Below are positions 17,283 through 25,770 of a DNA stretch of 54,778 nucleotides, piece by piece. Numbering within the stretch: the stretch's first letter is position 1; every line of letters starts with the position of its first letter. The notes under the pieces were generated by a model. That model did no database searches, was not told the DNA's origin, and was given only the letters and a program-made list of their open reading frames with translations. Position numbers and translations under genes: made by a program. The DNA comes from Staphylococcus petrasii (GTDB taxonomy: Bacteria > Bacillota > Bacilli > Staphylococcales > Staphylococcaceae): positions 1 to 54,778 of the forward strand of contig NZ_PPRC01000082.1 in the NCBI RefSeq assembly GCF_002902565.1, given 5' to 3'.

Positions 17283-18476
17283 ATGAGTAATGCATTATAT
17301 TTAGACTGTCATGCAGGTATTGCTGGGGATATGTTACTGTCTGCTTTAGTAGATTTAGGAGCTAATCCTCAAGCTATTGAAGATGAACTAAAAACATTAC
17401 CTATCGATGATTTTAAGCTTCATTTTGAAAAGAAAATTAAACAAGGCATTCATGCTATGACTTTAAAAATTGAATTCCACGAACATCATCACCATCGCAA
17501 AGCTGCTGATATCTTTAAAATGATTGATGAAAGTAACTTAGCAAATCGCGTTAAAGAACGTAGTAAAGCGATATTTGAAACAATTGGCTATGCAGAAGCT
17601 AAAATACATGGCATGACAATTGAAGACGTTCATTTCCATGAAGTAGGCGCAATGGATTCTATTATAGATATTATCGGTGGCTGTATCGCATTGGAACAAT
17701 TAGGTATCGATACATTATACTGCTCACCTATTCCTACGGGTAATGGCAAAATTAATATCGCTCATGGCATTTATCCAATACCTGCTCCAGCAACGGCTGA
17801 AATCTTAAAAGGTATTCCGTTAGCTGAATTCGATGTAGCAAGTGAATTAACAACACCAACAGGTGCTTCATTCGCTAAAAGCTTAGTGACTCAATTTGGA
17901 CCATTTCCAGCTGCGACTATGAAAGAAATTGGATATGGCGCAGGAAATAAAGATTTCGACTTTCCAAATGTACTACGTGTTATTCAATTTGAAGATGCAT
18001 CGCAACATACCAATGATCAAGTACAAGTCATTGAATGCCAAATTGATGATATGACTCCTGAAATGCTAGGTCACTTTATGGATACCGCCTTGCACGAAGG
18101 CGTATTAGATGTATACTACACACCTATTACAATGAAAAAGAACCGTCCTGCTGTTCAACTCACTATTATTTGTAAAACTAGCGATAAACAACACATTGAA
18201 GACTTAGTGCTAACACATACTTCTTCTCTAGGCGTACGTAGCTATTCAGTTAATCGCCAAATTTTGAGTAGAACATTTCGTAAAGTGAATACGTCATATG
18301 GAGAAATTACGATTAAATTTTCTTTAAAAGAAGGAAAAATATTAAAAATGAAACCTGAATTTGAAGATTTGAAACTAGCAAGTAAACACGCTAACCTACC
18401 ACTACAAAGCGTATATAACGAGATTATGAAGACCGTTTATAACCAATTTAGCATTGAAGATACATTAGAAGAATAG
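17283..18476 (+). CDS. larC: LarC nickel insertase, single reading frame
   Basis: LarC is the CTP-dependent cyclometallase that inserts nickel into the finished pincer ligand. The 397-residue protein begins ALYLDCHAGIAGDMLLSAL and has a His-rich stretch (EFHEHHHHRKA) near residues 60-70, suited to nickel handling. Both the N-terminal part (LarC1) and the CTP-binding C-terminal part (LarC2; IECQIDDMTPEMLGHFMDTA) are in one frame. In L. plantarum the same protein is made by a programmed frameshift across larC1 and larC2; here it is a plain fusion. It is last in the operon and followed by a terminator. No nickel transporter gene is linked. Confidence 0.93.
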   Translation: MSNALYLDCHAGIAGDMLLSALVDLGANPQAIEDELKTLPIDDFKLHFEKKIKQGIHAMTLKIEFHEHHHHRKAADIFKMIDESNLANRVKERSKAIFETIGYAEAKIHGMTIEDVHFHEVGAMDSIIDIIGGCIALEQLGIDTLYCSPIPTGNGKINIAHGIYPIPAPATAEILKGIPLAEFDVASELTTPTGASFAKSLVTQFGPFPAATMKEIGYGAGNKDFDFPNVLRVIQFEDASQHTNDQVQVIECQIDDMTPEMLGHFMDTALHEGVLDVYYTPITMKKNRPAVQLTIICKTSDKQHIEDLVLTHTSSLGVRSYSVNRQILSRTFRKVNTSYGEITIKFSLKEGKILKMKPEFEDLKLASKHANLPLQSVYNEIMKTVYNQFSIEDTLEE

Positions 18477-18521
18477 AATTCGATGCAGTCTGGCTAACAA
18501 GCGACAATAAATACTATAAGT

Positions 18522-18557
18522 CTCCCCACCATTGCTCTATCAATGATGGGGAGTTTT
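18522..18557 (+). terminator. lar operon terminator
   Basis: CTCCCCACCATTG (18522-18534) pairs with CAATGATGGGGAG (18541-18553), with one mismatch, and TTTT follows. It lies 46 bases after the larC stop. Confidence 0.8.
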
Positions 18558-18569
18558 AATATGATTTAT

Positions 18570-19076
18570 CTACTCAAATGCTTTAAATAATTCATCACTT
18601 GAATTATTCCACATTTCTTCGTTATGTGAGTGTAAAAAGTCTTTGAGTACTTTTTTATTATCCTCACCGATTTGATCGATGATAAATTTATGTTTCATAG
18701 ATTTATCCATCATGTTTACGTGTTCAGGCATACTTTTATATCCTCTACGGATACTTTTGTTAACAAGTAAATAACAAGCAGTAACGCCAGCATAATATGG
18801 ACCATTTTCGCCACGTTCAGTAGTTACCCAACAAAGCCAATATTCCTTAGCTTCGTCACCTTCAACTTCTTCTTTCTCATTAATCCATTTTACGCCTTTT
18901 TCAACTTGAGCACGTGCATGCATGCCGCCAATATCTATAAATGCTTCTTTATTTGCTACATCTATAAACACAGGTGCAATATTATCTAAACTAATTGAGC
19001 CGATATTTGTACCTTTATGACCATCTAGAGGATCATTCTTAATAATATTAAATTTAAAACCTTTGTTCTCAGACAC
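18570..19076 (-). CDS. YwhD family protein
   Basis: This 168-residue cytoplasmic protein belongs to the YwhD family of Bacillus and Staphylococcus, whose function is not known. It has no signal peptide or membrane segment. Recognisable stretches are FNIIKNDPLDGHKGTNIGSI at the start and YWLCWVTTERGENGPYYAG in the middle. The C-terminal 45 residues are charged and helical. The start is preceded by GGAGGTGTAACAC. It is single, with its 3' end facing the lar operon terminator. Assignment is by overall resemblance to B. subtilis YwhD. Confidence 0.82.
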   Translation of the reverse strand: MSENKGFKFNIIKNDPLDGHKGTNIGSISLDNIAPVFIDVANKEAFIDIGGMHARAQVEKGVKWINEKEEVEGDEAKEYWLCWVTTERGENGPYYAGVTACYLLVNKSIRRGYKSMPEHVNMMDKSMKHKFIIDQIGEDNKKVLKDFLHSHNEEMWNNSSDELFKAFE

Positions 19077-19145
19077 GTGTTACACCTCCAACAAACTTAA
19101 ATTCCATAGCATATCATACGTGTTATATAAAAAAGTTTCAATTTC

Positions 19146-20450
19146 CTAATTTAGTTCGTTCAATAAATTGATAATTGAGCCTTTAACTTGTGGGTCTTCA
19201 ATATTAAGTATCATTTCTTTAGGATAATACAGCTTATAATCTTCTCGGTTAATACCTGTAATACTTGAAATGACTAGAGATTGACTACTGATTTCCTTAA
19301 TACTGCCATTTCGTCTTAATAAATGAATTGGCTTACGGTTAGAACCCGGACGGTCATAATCATATGGTAAATCAGAAAAAGCTTCACTAACAAAGTAATA
19401 ATTCGGGTCTATGCCACCTTCAATAAATAATTCTTGTAGTTCAGTAATTGTAATAATTGAACCATCAAATGGAATATATTTAAATAAATCACGATTGATA
19501 AATCGTCGTGCTAAATCACTAAGGATGGCGTCTTCTTCGTCAATCCACTTTTTCAAATAATATAAAACTACAACTTCATCCAGTTCAACATATTGTTCAA
19601 TCGTAATATTTCCTTCAAAGAAAGGTACAAAATCTTCTGGATACATCTTGAAATGATAACCCTCTTGATACAAGTGTTTCACTCGTTTCAAGCAATTATT
19701 TAAAAGCACCTCTCCCCCTCGACTAACCGGGTGGAAATAAATTTGCCAATACATTTGATAGCGACTCATAATGAAGTTCTCTACCGCATGCATCCCACTT
19801 TCTTTGATAAGCACTTCTTTTTTAGAAGGTCTCATTAAACGTAAAATACGTTCCATATCGAATGTGCCATAAGACACGCCTGTGAAATAGGCATCGCGTT
19901 GCAAATAGTCCATGCGGTCAGCATCAATTTGTGAAGAAATCATAGAAATGACCAATTTATTCTCATGTGTCTTATTAATGACATCAGCCACATCTTGTGG
20001 AAATGTCTCAGATACACGACTTAAAACTTCATTAACTTCAGTACCACCAGTAATAATTGCTTGCGTAAATGCTTCATGGTCTGTGTTAAATATCTTTTCA
20101 AAACTATGAGAAAAAGGACCATGCCCTAAATCATGTAATAAAGCTGCACATAAAGCTAGCGGTCTATCCTCATTATTCCAAGCTTCACGTCCTACAAATG
20201 ACTCATCAATCATACGACGCACAATCTCATAAACACCTAAAGAATGACCAAAACGACTATGTTCCGCAGTATGAAAAGAAAGATAAAGGGTGCCTAATTG
20301 CTTAATGCGACGTAAACGTTGAAATTCTTTTGTCTTAATTAAATCCCAAATAAGCTGATCTTTAACATGAATATATTTATGAATCGGATCTTTAAATACT
20401 TTCTCTTCAGCTAATTTCTGTTCAACATAAGGTGTTTGCGTCAATGTCAT
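19146..20450 (-). CDS. HD-domain phosphohydrolase, YwfO-like
   Basis: This 434-residue HD-superfamily protein is of the dGTPase-like group related to B. subtilis YwfO. Metal-binding residues are visible in HSRFGHSLGVYEIVRRM, then ALLHDLGHGPFSHSFE (the HD pair) and the later Asp in SSQIDADRMDYL. Related enzymes hydrolyse deoxynucleoside triphosphates; the substrate here is inferred. A C-terminal domain of about 120 residues follows the HD core. Start choice: the ATG at 20450 directly abuts AAAGGAAGG, while a TTG six bases further (20444) has better spacing, so either could be used. The gene follows the GNAT gene on the same strand and probably shares its transcript. Confidence 0.87.
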   Translation of the reverse strand: MTLTQTPYVEQKLAEEKVFKDPIHKYIHVKDQLIWDLIKTKEFQRLRRIKQLGTLYLSFHTAEHSRFGHSLGVYEIVRRMIDESFVGREAWNNEDRPLALCAALLHDLGHGPFSHSFEKIFNTDHEAFTQAIITGGTEVNEVLSRVSETFPQDVADVINKTHENKLVISMISSQIDADRMDYLQRDAYFTGVSYGTFDMERILRLMRPSKKEVLIKESGMHAVENFIMSRYQMYWQIYFHPVSRGGEVLLNNCLKRVKHLYQEGYHFKMYPEDFVPFFEGNITIEQYVELDEVVVLYYLKKWIDEEDAILSDLARRFINRDLFKYIPFDGSIITITELQELFIEGGIDPNYYFVSEAFSDLPYDYDRPGSNRKPIHLLRRNGSIKEISSQSLVISSITGINREDYKLYYPKEMILNIEDPQVKGSIINLLNELN

Positions 20451-20480
20451 CCTTCCTTTCATAAGAACATGCGCTTTTCT

Positions 20481-20957
20481 TTATAAATTTTTCTTCATTA
20501 AGGCTAAGTCTAATTGTTCACCGTACATTTCTGGTTGATAAGAACGTACAATTGCAAAACCATGATTTTGATAATATTTAATTGCACCTTCGTTCTTATT
20601 ATCAACTTCAAGGTAAACAACATCATATTTATCTTGGAAATGTTCTAAACCTTTCTCAAGTAAACTTATACCATAGCCTTTGTGCTGAGATTCTGGATGA
20701 ACGTAGTGTGCTGATAAATATAATTCTTTACCATAAATAAAATTAGCAAATCCTACGATTTCCTCTTCTTCTTCAGCTACTAAGAAAAGTTGTTCTTCTA
20801 AACGTTTTTTCAAATGTGTTTCATTATACGAAGCAGCAAGTAACTCGTTAATTGTTGATGCAGCATAAATGTTTAAATAAGTGTTATACCATGCTTTAGT
20901 AGCAACATCTCTGATAGCTACAACGTCATTTGCTGTCGCTTCTCTGACTTTAAACAT
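20481..20957 (-). CDS. GNAT-family acetyltransferase
   Basis: This 158-residue GCN5-related N-acetyltransferase has the acetyl-CoA binding signature HPESQHKGYGISLLEKGLE (Q/RxxGxG/A pattern) near residues 87-105. The next strand and helix are YLEVDNKNEGAIKYYQNHGF, as usual for the fold. The N-terminal VREATANDVVAIRDVATKAW is typical of small-molecule GNATs. The acceptor (amine, amino acid, antibiotic or protein) cannot be told from sequence. It lies about 30 bases upstream of the HD phosphohydrolase start. Confidence 0.87.
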   Translation of the reverse strand: MFKVREATANDVVAIRDVATKAWYNTYLNIYAASTINELLAASYNETHLKKRLEEQLFLVAEEEEEIVGFANFIYGKELYLSAHYVHPESQHKGYGISLLEKGLEHFQDKYDVVYLEVDNKNEGAIKYYQNHGFAIVRSYQPEMYGEQLDLALMKKNL

Positions 20958-21080
20958 ACTTGATTCTCCTGACTTTACAATGGAATTAATAATCGAATTA
21001 TATCATAGTCTGTAGTTAAACGCTTATTATGTAAGTGAACCTCAGACTTATAACTAAATATGAAATTACCTTTCTTTCAC

Positions 21081-21617
21081 TTAGCCTAATGTCTCATTCC
21101 ACTCTTTAGCTCTTCCTAAGGCGAAGGTATCTTTCATAATATCTCCTGGTCTTTCAGCCGTACCAATGATATAACCATTTAACTCGGCTCCTATAAAGTC
21201 CAACGTGTATTTCATTTGAGTAATACAAGGTTTAGCTTTAACTTTAGGACAGTCTCCCCCTACTAAAATTAGACGAAAATCTATTTTAGCCATCTTTTCC
21301 TTAAAGTCTTTATAGTTAGGATCAATGAGTGTTTCAGACCAGTGATCAATAAATGCCTTTAATGAAGCAGAAACACTATACCAATAAACAGGTGATGCGA
21401 AAATAACTGTATCACTCTCTAAAACTTTATCGATAATTTCTTTATAATCATCAGGATACGTTTCAATATCTTCATTCTCATGACGTAAATCGCGAACCGG
21501 ATTTAATTGATATTGCGTTAAATCGATCCAATTATAATCTAAACCTTCTAAAGCATATTTCGTAATTTGTGCCGTATTACCTTCTGGACGACTTCCCCCA
21601 AATAAGACAGTTATCAT
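21081..21617 (-). CDS. NAD(P)H-dependent FMN reductase-like oxidoreductase
   Basis: This 178-residue protein of the flavodoxin-like fold belongs to the NADPH-dependent FMN reductase/quinone reductase group. The FMN phosphate loop is GGSRPEGNTAQIT near residues 8-20. The isoalloxazine-binding loop is FASPVYWYSVSASLKAFIDH near 73-92. It has a cysteine pair (GGDCPKVKAKPCIT) near 120-135 that could be redox-active. The likely role is reduction of flavins, quinones or nitro compounds. It is monocistronic. The aldo/keto reductase and MerA genes upstream are also redox enzymes, but a common regulon is only a guess. Confidence 0.85.
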   Translation of the reverse strand: MITVLFGGSRPEGNTAQITKYALEGLDYNWIDLTQYQLNPVRDLRHENEDIETYPDDYKEIIDKVLESDTVIFASPVYWYSVSASLKAFIDHWSETLIDPNYKDFKEKMAKIDFRLILVGGDCPKVKAKPCITQMKYTLDFIGAELNGYIIGTAERPGDIMKDTFALGRAKEWNETLG

Positions 21618-21978
21618 CTAACATTCCTCACTTTCTTATAAACCCATGAACTTATTAATTAAATTCCTACAACATATATAAATTAATATAATTATTTTTA
21701 AACAAAATACTAAACTTCATTTATTTTACTATAAAAATAACAATAATTCGCTTCAAAAAATTGTAAATTCAAAAAATAACTAAAGTAAGTTTAAATTAAC
21801 TTAATATAAAGTAAATAATTCTACAATGGTTTTGTACCCTGTTACTGCATTTTTATGTAATAAATTAATAAAATATTTAATCAGTCCTTAAAATTATCTA
21901 TATTTAAAAGCTCCTACACCTTTATAAACGGGGCAGGAGCTTAAATTACTTTAAATCATTTAAATTTTTTCACCATTT
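21618..21978. other. AT-rich intergenic stretch without a gene
   Basis: About 360 bases with very high A+T and no reading frame with a ribosome site. It holds the upstream region of the FMN-type oxidoreductase gene and, at its right end, the terminator of the aldo/keto reductase gene. I see nothing else in it. Confidence 0.6.
21904..21942 (-). terminator. aldo/keto reductase terminator
   Basis: A perfect 8-bp stem pairs AAGCTCCT (21908-21915) with AGGAGCTT (21935-21942). The minus-strand transcript continues into TTAAATATAG. Confidence 0.7.
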
Positions 21979-22914
21979 TTATTCAATAGGGAAGAGTTCA
22001 TCAATTTTTTTGATTTCCTCGTCAGTTAACTGCACATTCGCCGCTTCAATATTTTCCACAACTTGTTCAGCACGTTTCGCACCAGGAATTACAACATCTA
22101 GAGCTGGACGTGTTAAGTAAAACGCTAATACCACATTAGCAATTGAAGTATTATGTGCTTCAGCAATACTATTCAATTCTTTGACGCGACGTACATTATC
22201 TTTAAACACTTCTGGTTGGAAATCACGACGTCCCGCGCGATGATCATCAAATGTTTGGTTTTCTTCATATTTACCAGCCAAGATACCAGACGCTAATGGG
22301 AAATATGGCACAAATGTAATGTTATTTTCCGCTGCATATTTCATCACTTCTTCATTTTCACGATGCAATAAATTGTATTCTAATTGCACAACATCAACGT
22401 AGCCTTCTTTATTCGCTTCTTTAAGTTGATCTAATGTGAAGTTAGAAACGCCAATCGCTTTAATTTTACCTTCTTCTTTTAATTCATGTAATGCAGCGAC
22501 AGCTTTATCTTTAGGCGTATCTTCATCTGGAAAATGAATATAGTATAAATCAATATAATCGACTTGAAGACGTTTTAAACTATTCTCAACTTGTTGTTTT
22601 AAATATTCAGGATCGTTGTTTTGAACAACCTCATCATTTTCTTTAATAACGTGAGAACCTTTAGTCGCAATTTGAACTTTCTCACGAGGATATTCTTGAA
22701 CCACTTGTCCAACCAATTCTTCAGAACGTTCAGGTCCATAAATATATGCCGTATCTAACAAAGTAATGCCATTATCAATCGCTTTACGTACAACTTCCTT
22801 ACCTTGTTCTTCATCTAAATTCGGATATAAATTGTGTCCACCTACCGCATTCGTACCTAATGCGATTGGAAATACACGTACATCTGATTTACCTAATTGT
22901 ACTAAGTCTGCCAT
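21979..22914 (-). CDS. aldo/keto reductase
   Basis: This 311-residue NADPH-dependent aldo/keto reductase has a TIM-barrel fold. Catalytic tetrad members are Asp in [18 protein letters not shown] (with Tyr in the same stretch), Lys in IATKGSHV and His in YYIHFPDED. The C-terminal NADP-binding region includes [15 protein letters not shown]. It would reduce aldehydes or ketones; the substrate is unknown. It starts behind AAAGGAGCGA. It is divergent from hypR, with 130 bases between. HypR controls redox defence genes, so the aldo/keto reductase could be a further target, but its own operator was not seen. Confidence 0.9.
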   Translation of the reverse strand: MADLVQLGKSDVRVFPIALGTNAVGGHNLYPNLDEEQGKEVVRKAIDNGITLLDTAYIYGPERSEELVGQVVQEYPREKVQIATKGSHVIKENDEVVQNNDPEYLKQQVENSLKRLQVDYIDLYYIHFPDEDTPKDKAVAALHELKEEGKIKAIGVSNFTLDQLKEANKEGYVDVVQLEYNLLHRENEEVMKYAAENNITFVPYFPLASGILAGKYEENQTFDDHRAGRRDFQPEVFKDNVRRVKELNSIAEAHNTSIANVVLAFYLTRPALDVVIPGAKRAEQVVENIEAANVQLTDEEIKKIDELFPIE

Positions 22915-22981
22915 TCAATATCGCTCCTTTATCTTCAATTATCTACTAATAGTTTACCCCAATACCCATGATACATTCATC

Positions 22982-23033
22982 TTGACTAACTTGTAAAAAT
23001 ATACTTTAATGTAACTAATCAAGTTACATTAAA
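22982..23033 (+). promoter_or_regulatory. hypR promoter with overlapping palindromic operator
   Basis: TTGACT (22982-22987) and TTTAAT (23005-23010) are spaced 17 bases apart as -35 and -10. A palindrome with 12-base arms, TTTAATGTAACT (23005-23016) and AGTTACATTAAA (23022-23033), starts at the -10 and covers the transcription start. It closely resembles the inverted repeat described upstream of S. aureus hypR-merA. Position over the promoter implies repression by HypR itself. Confidence 0.82.
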
Positions 23034-23044
23034 GGAATGACAAT

Positions 23045-23485
23045 ATGAATCTAGAATTTAATATCGCAGTTCACGTTCTAACTTTTCTAACTAAACATAA
23101 AGACCAACATTTCAATAGCCAAGACCTAGCCCAGCTTACCTGTCTCAACCCAGTCCAACTACGTCGCGTCACCACTATATTGAATCATCATGATTATATA
23201 GACACCCTTCGCGGAAAAGGCGGAGGCTACCGAGCTAACGATAGAACCCCCTCTATCAAGCTCTCTACACTTTATCAGCTTTTCGTGTTAGACAAAGCTA
23301 ACACACAACGCATCTTTACAGGTAACGAGCAGAGTCATTGTAAAATATCAAGAAACATTGCCCACACAATGAATCGCTACAAAGAAGAAGAAATAGCTTT
23401 AGCCCTCGACTTTTATAGTAACTTGACGATTAATGATGTACTCAAAGAAACACTCCAGGAGGAAACAACAAATGACACATTATAA
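23045..23485 (+). CDS. hypR: Rrf2-family hypochlorite-sensing repressor HypR
   Basis: HypR is the Rrf2-type repressor that in S. aureus senses hypochlorite and disulfide stress and controls itself and merA. The 146-residue protein has the winged helix (DLAQLTCLNPVQLRRVTTIL, then LRGKGGGYRAN). Cys33 and Cys99 are at exactly the numbers of the two S. aureus cysteines that form the sensing intersubunit disulfide. The third S. aureus cysteine near the C-terminus is absent. The gene follows its own palindromic operator, has an AAAGGAATG ribosome site, and overlaps merA by 14 bases. Confidence 0.93.
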   Translation: MNLEFNIAVHVLTFLTKHKDQHFNSQDLAQLTCLNPVQLRRVTTILNHHDYIDTLRGKGGGYRANDRTPSIKLSTLYQLFVLDKANTQRIFTGNEQSHCKISRNIAHTMNRYKEEEIALALDFYSNLTINDVLKETLQEETTNDTL

Positions 23486-24794
23486 TTTATTAATCATCGG
23501 TTTTGGTAAAGCCGGTAAAACACTCGCCAAATACGCTGCATCACAAGGACAACAAGTCGCTTTAGTAGAACAATCATCAGATAACTATGGCGGCACATGC
23601 ATCAACCACGGATGTATAGCTTCTAAAGTACTCGTACATGACGGTATTGATGGTGCCGAATTTGGTCCTGCATTTTCTAGAAAAAAAGAAGTCATTAGTG
23701 CTCTAAATAAAAAGAATTACGCTAATTTAGCAAACGACGCAAATATTGAAGTTCTCGACTATAAAGCTCAATTTAAATCAAATACTGAAATTGAATTATT
23801 GAATGAAGATGGCACTGTTGCGCAGATAGTCACAGCAGATAAAATCGTGATTAATACCGGTGCGAAATCTAATATTCCTAAGATTGAAGGCATTGATACA
23901 GCGCAAAACGTGTACGATTCACGCGGTTTATTAAATATTGCGTTTCAACCTAAAGATTTAGTAATTATTGGTGGCGGTTATATCGCATTAGAGTTTGCAT
24001 CGATGTTCGCAAACTTTAGCTCAAACGTTACTGTCGTGGAATATGGCAAACAAATTATGCCACGTGAAGATAGCGAAGTTGTGGAATACGCATTGAAAGA
24101 TTTGAAAGAAAAAGGAATTACGTTTGTCACAGAAGCAGAAACACACGCGTTTAAAAATGCAGGTCCTCATACTATTGTAGAAACTTCGAAAGGTACATTT
24201 ACAGCTGATGCAGTCTTACTAGCCACAGGACGTGTACCAAATACAGACTTAGCACTTGTAAATACTGACCTCCAACTTGGAGAACGTGGTGAAATTAAAG
24301 TTAATACGCATCTTCAAACTTCAGTCGAACATATCTACGCAGCTGGTGACGTTAAAGGTGGCCTGCAGTTTACTTATATTTCATTAGATGACTTCAGAAT
24401 TTTAAAATCTGAATTATTTGGTAGTGGCGAGCGTACAACAGAAAATCGTGGTGCCATTCCGTATACTGTTTTTATTGATCCACCGCTCTCTCGCGTCGGA
24501 TTAACTGCAAAAGAAGCAGAAGCACAAGGCTATGATTATATTGAAAATAAATTAGCTATTAATACCGTACCTCGCCATAAAATTAATAATGACCCACGTG
24601 GTCTGTTTAAAGTGGTTATCAATAAAGAGAACAATGAAATTTTAGGGGCTACATTATATGGCAAAGAATCTGAGGAAATTATTAATTTAATTAAATTGGC
24701 AATTGATCAACATATACCTTACCAAGTTTTAAGAGATGGCATTTATACTCATCCAACAATGGTAGAATCTTTTAACGATTTATTTAATATTTAA
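23472..24794 (+). CDS. merA: flavin disulfide reductase MerA
   Basis: This class I pyridine nucleotide-disulfide oxidoreductase of 440 residues is named MerA in S. aureus. There it uses NADPH and protects against hypochlorite and allicin; it is not a mercuric reductase of the usual resistance type. The FAD motif is IIGFGKAGKTLAKYAA. The redox pair Cys43-Cys48 lies in GGTCINHGCIASK, the NADPH motif is VIIGGGYIALEFASMFANF, and the C-terminal dimer interface has His in YTHPTMVESFNDLF. The start is ATG at 23472 behind CAGGAGGAAAC, overlapping the hypR end in another frame, so translation is coupled. Confidence 0.93.
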   Translation: MTHYNLLIIGFGKAGKTLAKYAASQGQQVALVEQSSDNYGGTCINHGCIASKVLVHDGIDGAEFGPAFSRKKEVISALNKKNYANLANDANIEVLDYKAQFKSNTEIELLNEDGTVAQIVTADKIVINTGAKSNIPKIEGIDTAQNVYDSRGLLNIAFQPKDLVIIGGGYIALEFASMFANFSSNVTVVEYGKQIMPREDSEVVEYALKDLKEKGITFVTEAETHAFKNAGPHTIVETSKGTFTADAVLLATGRVPNTDLALVNTDLQLGERGEIKVNTHLQTSVEHIYAAGDVKGGLQFTYISLDDFRILKSELFGSGERTTENRGAIPYTVFIDPPLSRVGLTAKEAEAQGYDYIENKLAINTVPRHKINNDPRGLFKVVINKENNEILGATLYGKESEEIINLIKLAIDQHIPYQVLRDGIYTHPTMVESFNDLFNI

Positions 24795-24876
24795 AAAAAT
24801 TAATACTCGATAAACCCTGTTATGACAGTGTTATGCCAATAATAATTTTAATTTATCAATTTCTAAGAAAATAAAA

Positions 24877-24929
24877 AGCTTTACTTATTAAACGTAACCA
24901 GTTATAGTTAACCTTACGTAATAAAAGCT
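24877..24929. other. inverted repeat between merA and the cold-shock gene
   Basis: AGCTTT followed by TTATTAAACGTAA pairs with TTACGTAATAAAAGCT further on (24877-24929), allowing small bulges. There is no T-run on the plus side, while the minus side runs into TTTTTATTTT. It may still end merA messages or be part of the upstream region of the cold-shock gene. Confidence 0.4.
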
Positions 24930-24951
24930 CGTGAATTTAATTGTAGTGTGT

Positions 24952-24979
24952 TTGTCTAGAATACTCTCTTTTTTATAAA
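24952..24979 (+). promoter_or_regulatory. cold-shock gene promoter
   Basis: TTGTCT (24952-24957) and TATAAA (24974-24979) are 16 bases apart, placing the start of transcription near 24987 and giving a leader of about 40 bases. The leader contains GTGC-AAAA-GCAC directly ahead of the GGAGG ribosome site, a small hairpin that could respond to temperature. Confidence 0.55.
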
Positions 24980-25027
24980 TGAATTTGTTACAAATATTTC
25001 GTGCAAAAGCACATGGAGGTATTCTAT

Positions 25028-25231
25028 ATGAATAACGGTACAGTAAAATGGTTTAACGCAGAAAAAGGTTTTGGTTTCATCGAAAGAGAAGACGGAAGTG
25101 ACGTATTCGTACACTTCAGCGGTATTGCTGGTGAAGGTTACAAAACTTTAGAAGAAGGCCAAAAAGTTGATTTCGATATCACTGAAGGTCAACGTGGCGA
25201 ACAAGCTACTAACGTAGTTGTAATGTCATAA
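25028..25231 (+). CDS. cold-shock protein, Csp family
   Basis: This 67-residue single cold-shock domain (OB fold) binds single-stranded RNA and DNA and acts as an RNA chaperone. RNP1 is KGFGFIE and RNP2 is VFVHFSGI. The start ATG at 25028 follows GGAGGTATTCTAT; nine upstream in-frame codons are not needed. Staphylococci have several Csp paralogues and I cannot decide which one this is. The gene has its own promoter and a strong terminator. A block of palindromic repeats follows it. Confidence 0.93.
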   Translation: MNNGTVKWFNAEKGFGFIEREDGSDVFVHFSGIAGEGYKTLEEGQKVDFDITEGQRGEQATNVVVMS

Positions 25232-25249
25232 GATTAAACTATAAGTTGA

Positions 25250-25286
25250 ACGCTAGGAAGATGTTTGAATCTTCCTAGCGTTTTTT
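25250..25286 (+). terminator. cold-shock gene terminator
   Basis: A perfect 13-bp stem, ACGCTAGGAAGAT (25250-25262) with ATCTTCCTAGCGT (25269-25281), is followed by T5. Confidence 0.92.
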
Positions 25287-25342
25287 GTATTTATATAAGA
25301 AGTAAAACTCAGACTTTCTAAGATAGATTTTCACTCACTTAA

Positions 25343-25520
25343 GTTGTAAAGAAATTCTTAGATGGACAGTCACTTATTCTGTTGTGATGCTTGCCCAGGG
25401 TACAGTTTCAGCCAGAAATGCCTCACAGATAAATCTGTGGGAATTTCTAAGGTCTTCAACTTGTACTGTTCCCTCGGGCGTCACACAACGTCACTCGTTG
25501 CCCATCTTTAGAATTTCTTA
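25343..25520. repeat. nested palindromic element, copy A
   Basis: This element of about 178 bp is a set of nested inverted repeats. The outer arms are GTAAAGAAATTCTTAGATGG and, at the far end, CCATCTTTAGAATTTCTTAC. The middle arms are GTTGTGATGCTTGCCC and GGGCGTCACACAAC. The inner arms GGGTACAGT and ACTGTTCCC enclose a hairpin around CACAGATAAATCTGTG. The stretch 25391-25527 is identical base for base to 39441-39577. Part of the core recurs inverted at 33406-33473. Reading frames across it are spurious. It resembles a miniature inverted-repeat element without a transposase, and transcripts would fold into long hairpins. Confidence 0.8.
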
Positions 25521-25640
25521 CCTAAGTGCTTTAGCACTTAGGTTCATTAAATTTATTGTTCCACTATGAGTCTTCATAATTCCACTTAGTAATCTATCAT
25601 CAAGTGCCTTAAGTGAAAGCATGCAAGCTTATATACAATA
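25521..25640. repeat. degenerate repeat debris
   Basis: It contains the small hairpin CTAAGTGC-TTTA-GCACTTAG and decayed motifs (TTCCACTTAGTAATCTAT) that recur next to the element at 39.4-39.7 kb. No gene is seen. Confidence 0.5.
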
Positions 25641-25659
25641 ATATGACTAACTTAATAAC

Positions 25660-25719
25660 AAAAATAAGGTACCTCGTATAGTTTAATAAATATCATTAAA
25701 CTATATGAGGTACCTTTTT
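25660..25719. terminator. strong bidirectional terminator
   Basis: A 20-bp stem with one mismatch, GGTACCTCGTATAGTTTAAT (25668-25687) and its partner (25695-25714), has an A-rich stretch to the left and T5 to the right. It ends the minus-strand DUF1450 gene and blocks read-through from the left. Confidence 0.85.
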
Positions 25720-25770
25720 GCTAAATTTTGTATGATATAGCCTAACTAGCTCTAATAATCTAAAATAATA

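Noticed and set aside
23472-24794. MerA as a mercuric reductase and part of a mercury-resistance operon
   Set aside because: No merR, merB or merP gene and no N-terminal heavy-metal domain are present. The hypR linkage and the cysteine layout match the hypochlorite-protective flavoprotein.
25384-25569. A 61-codon frame, with a near-identical one at 39335-39601, that could look like a conserved small protein
   Set aside because: The similarity comes from the duplicated palindromic DNA. There is no ribosome site, the composition is not protein-like, and the same DNA recurs inverted with frames broken.
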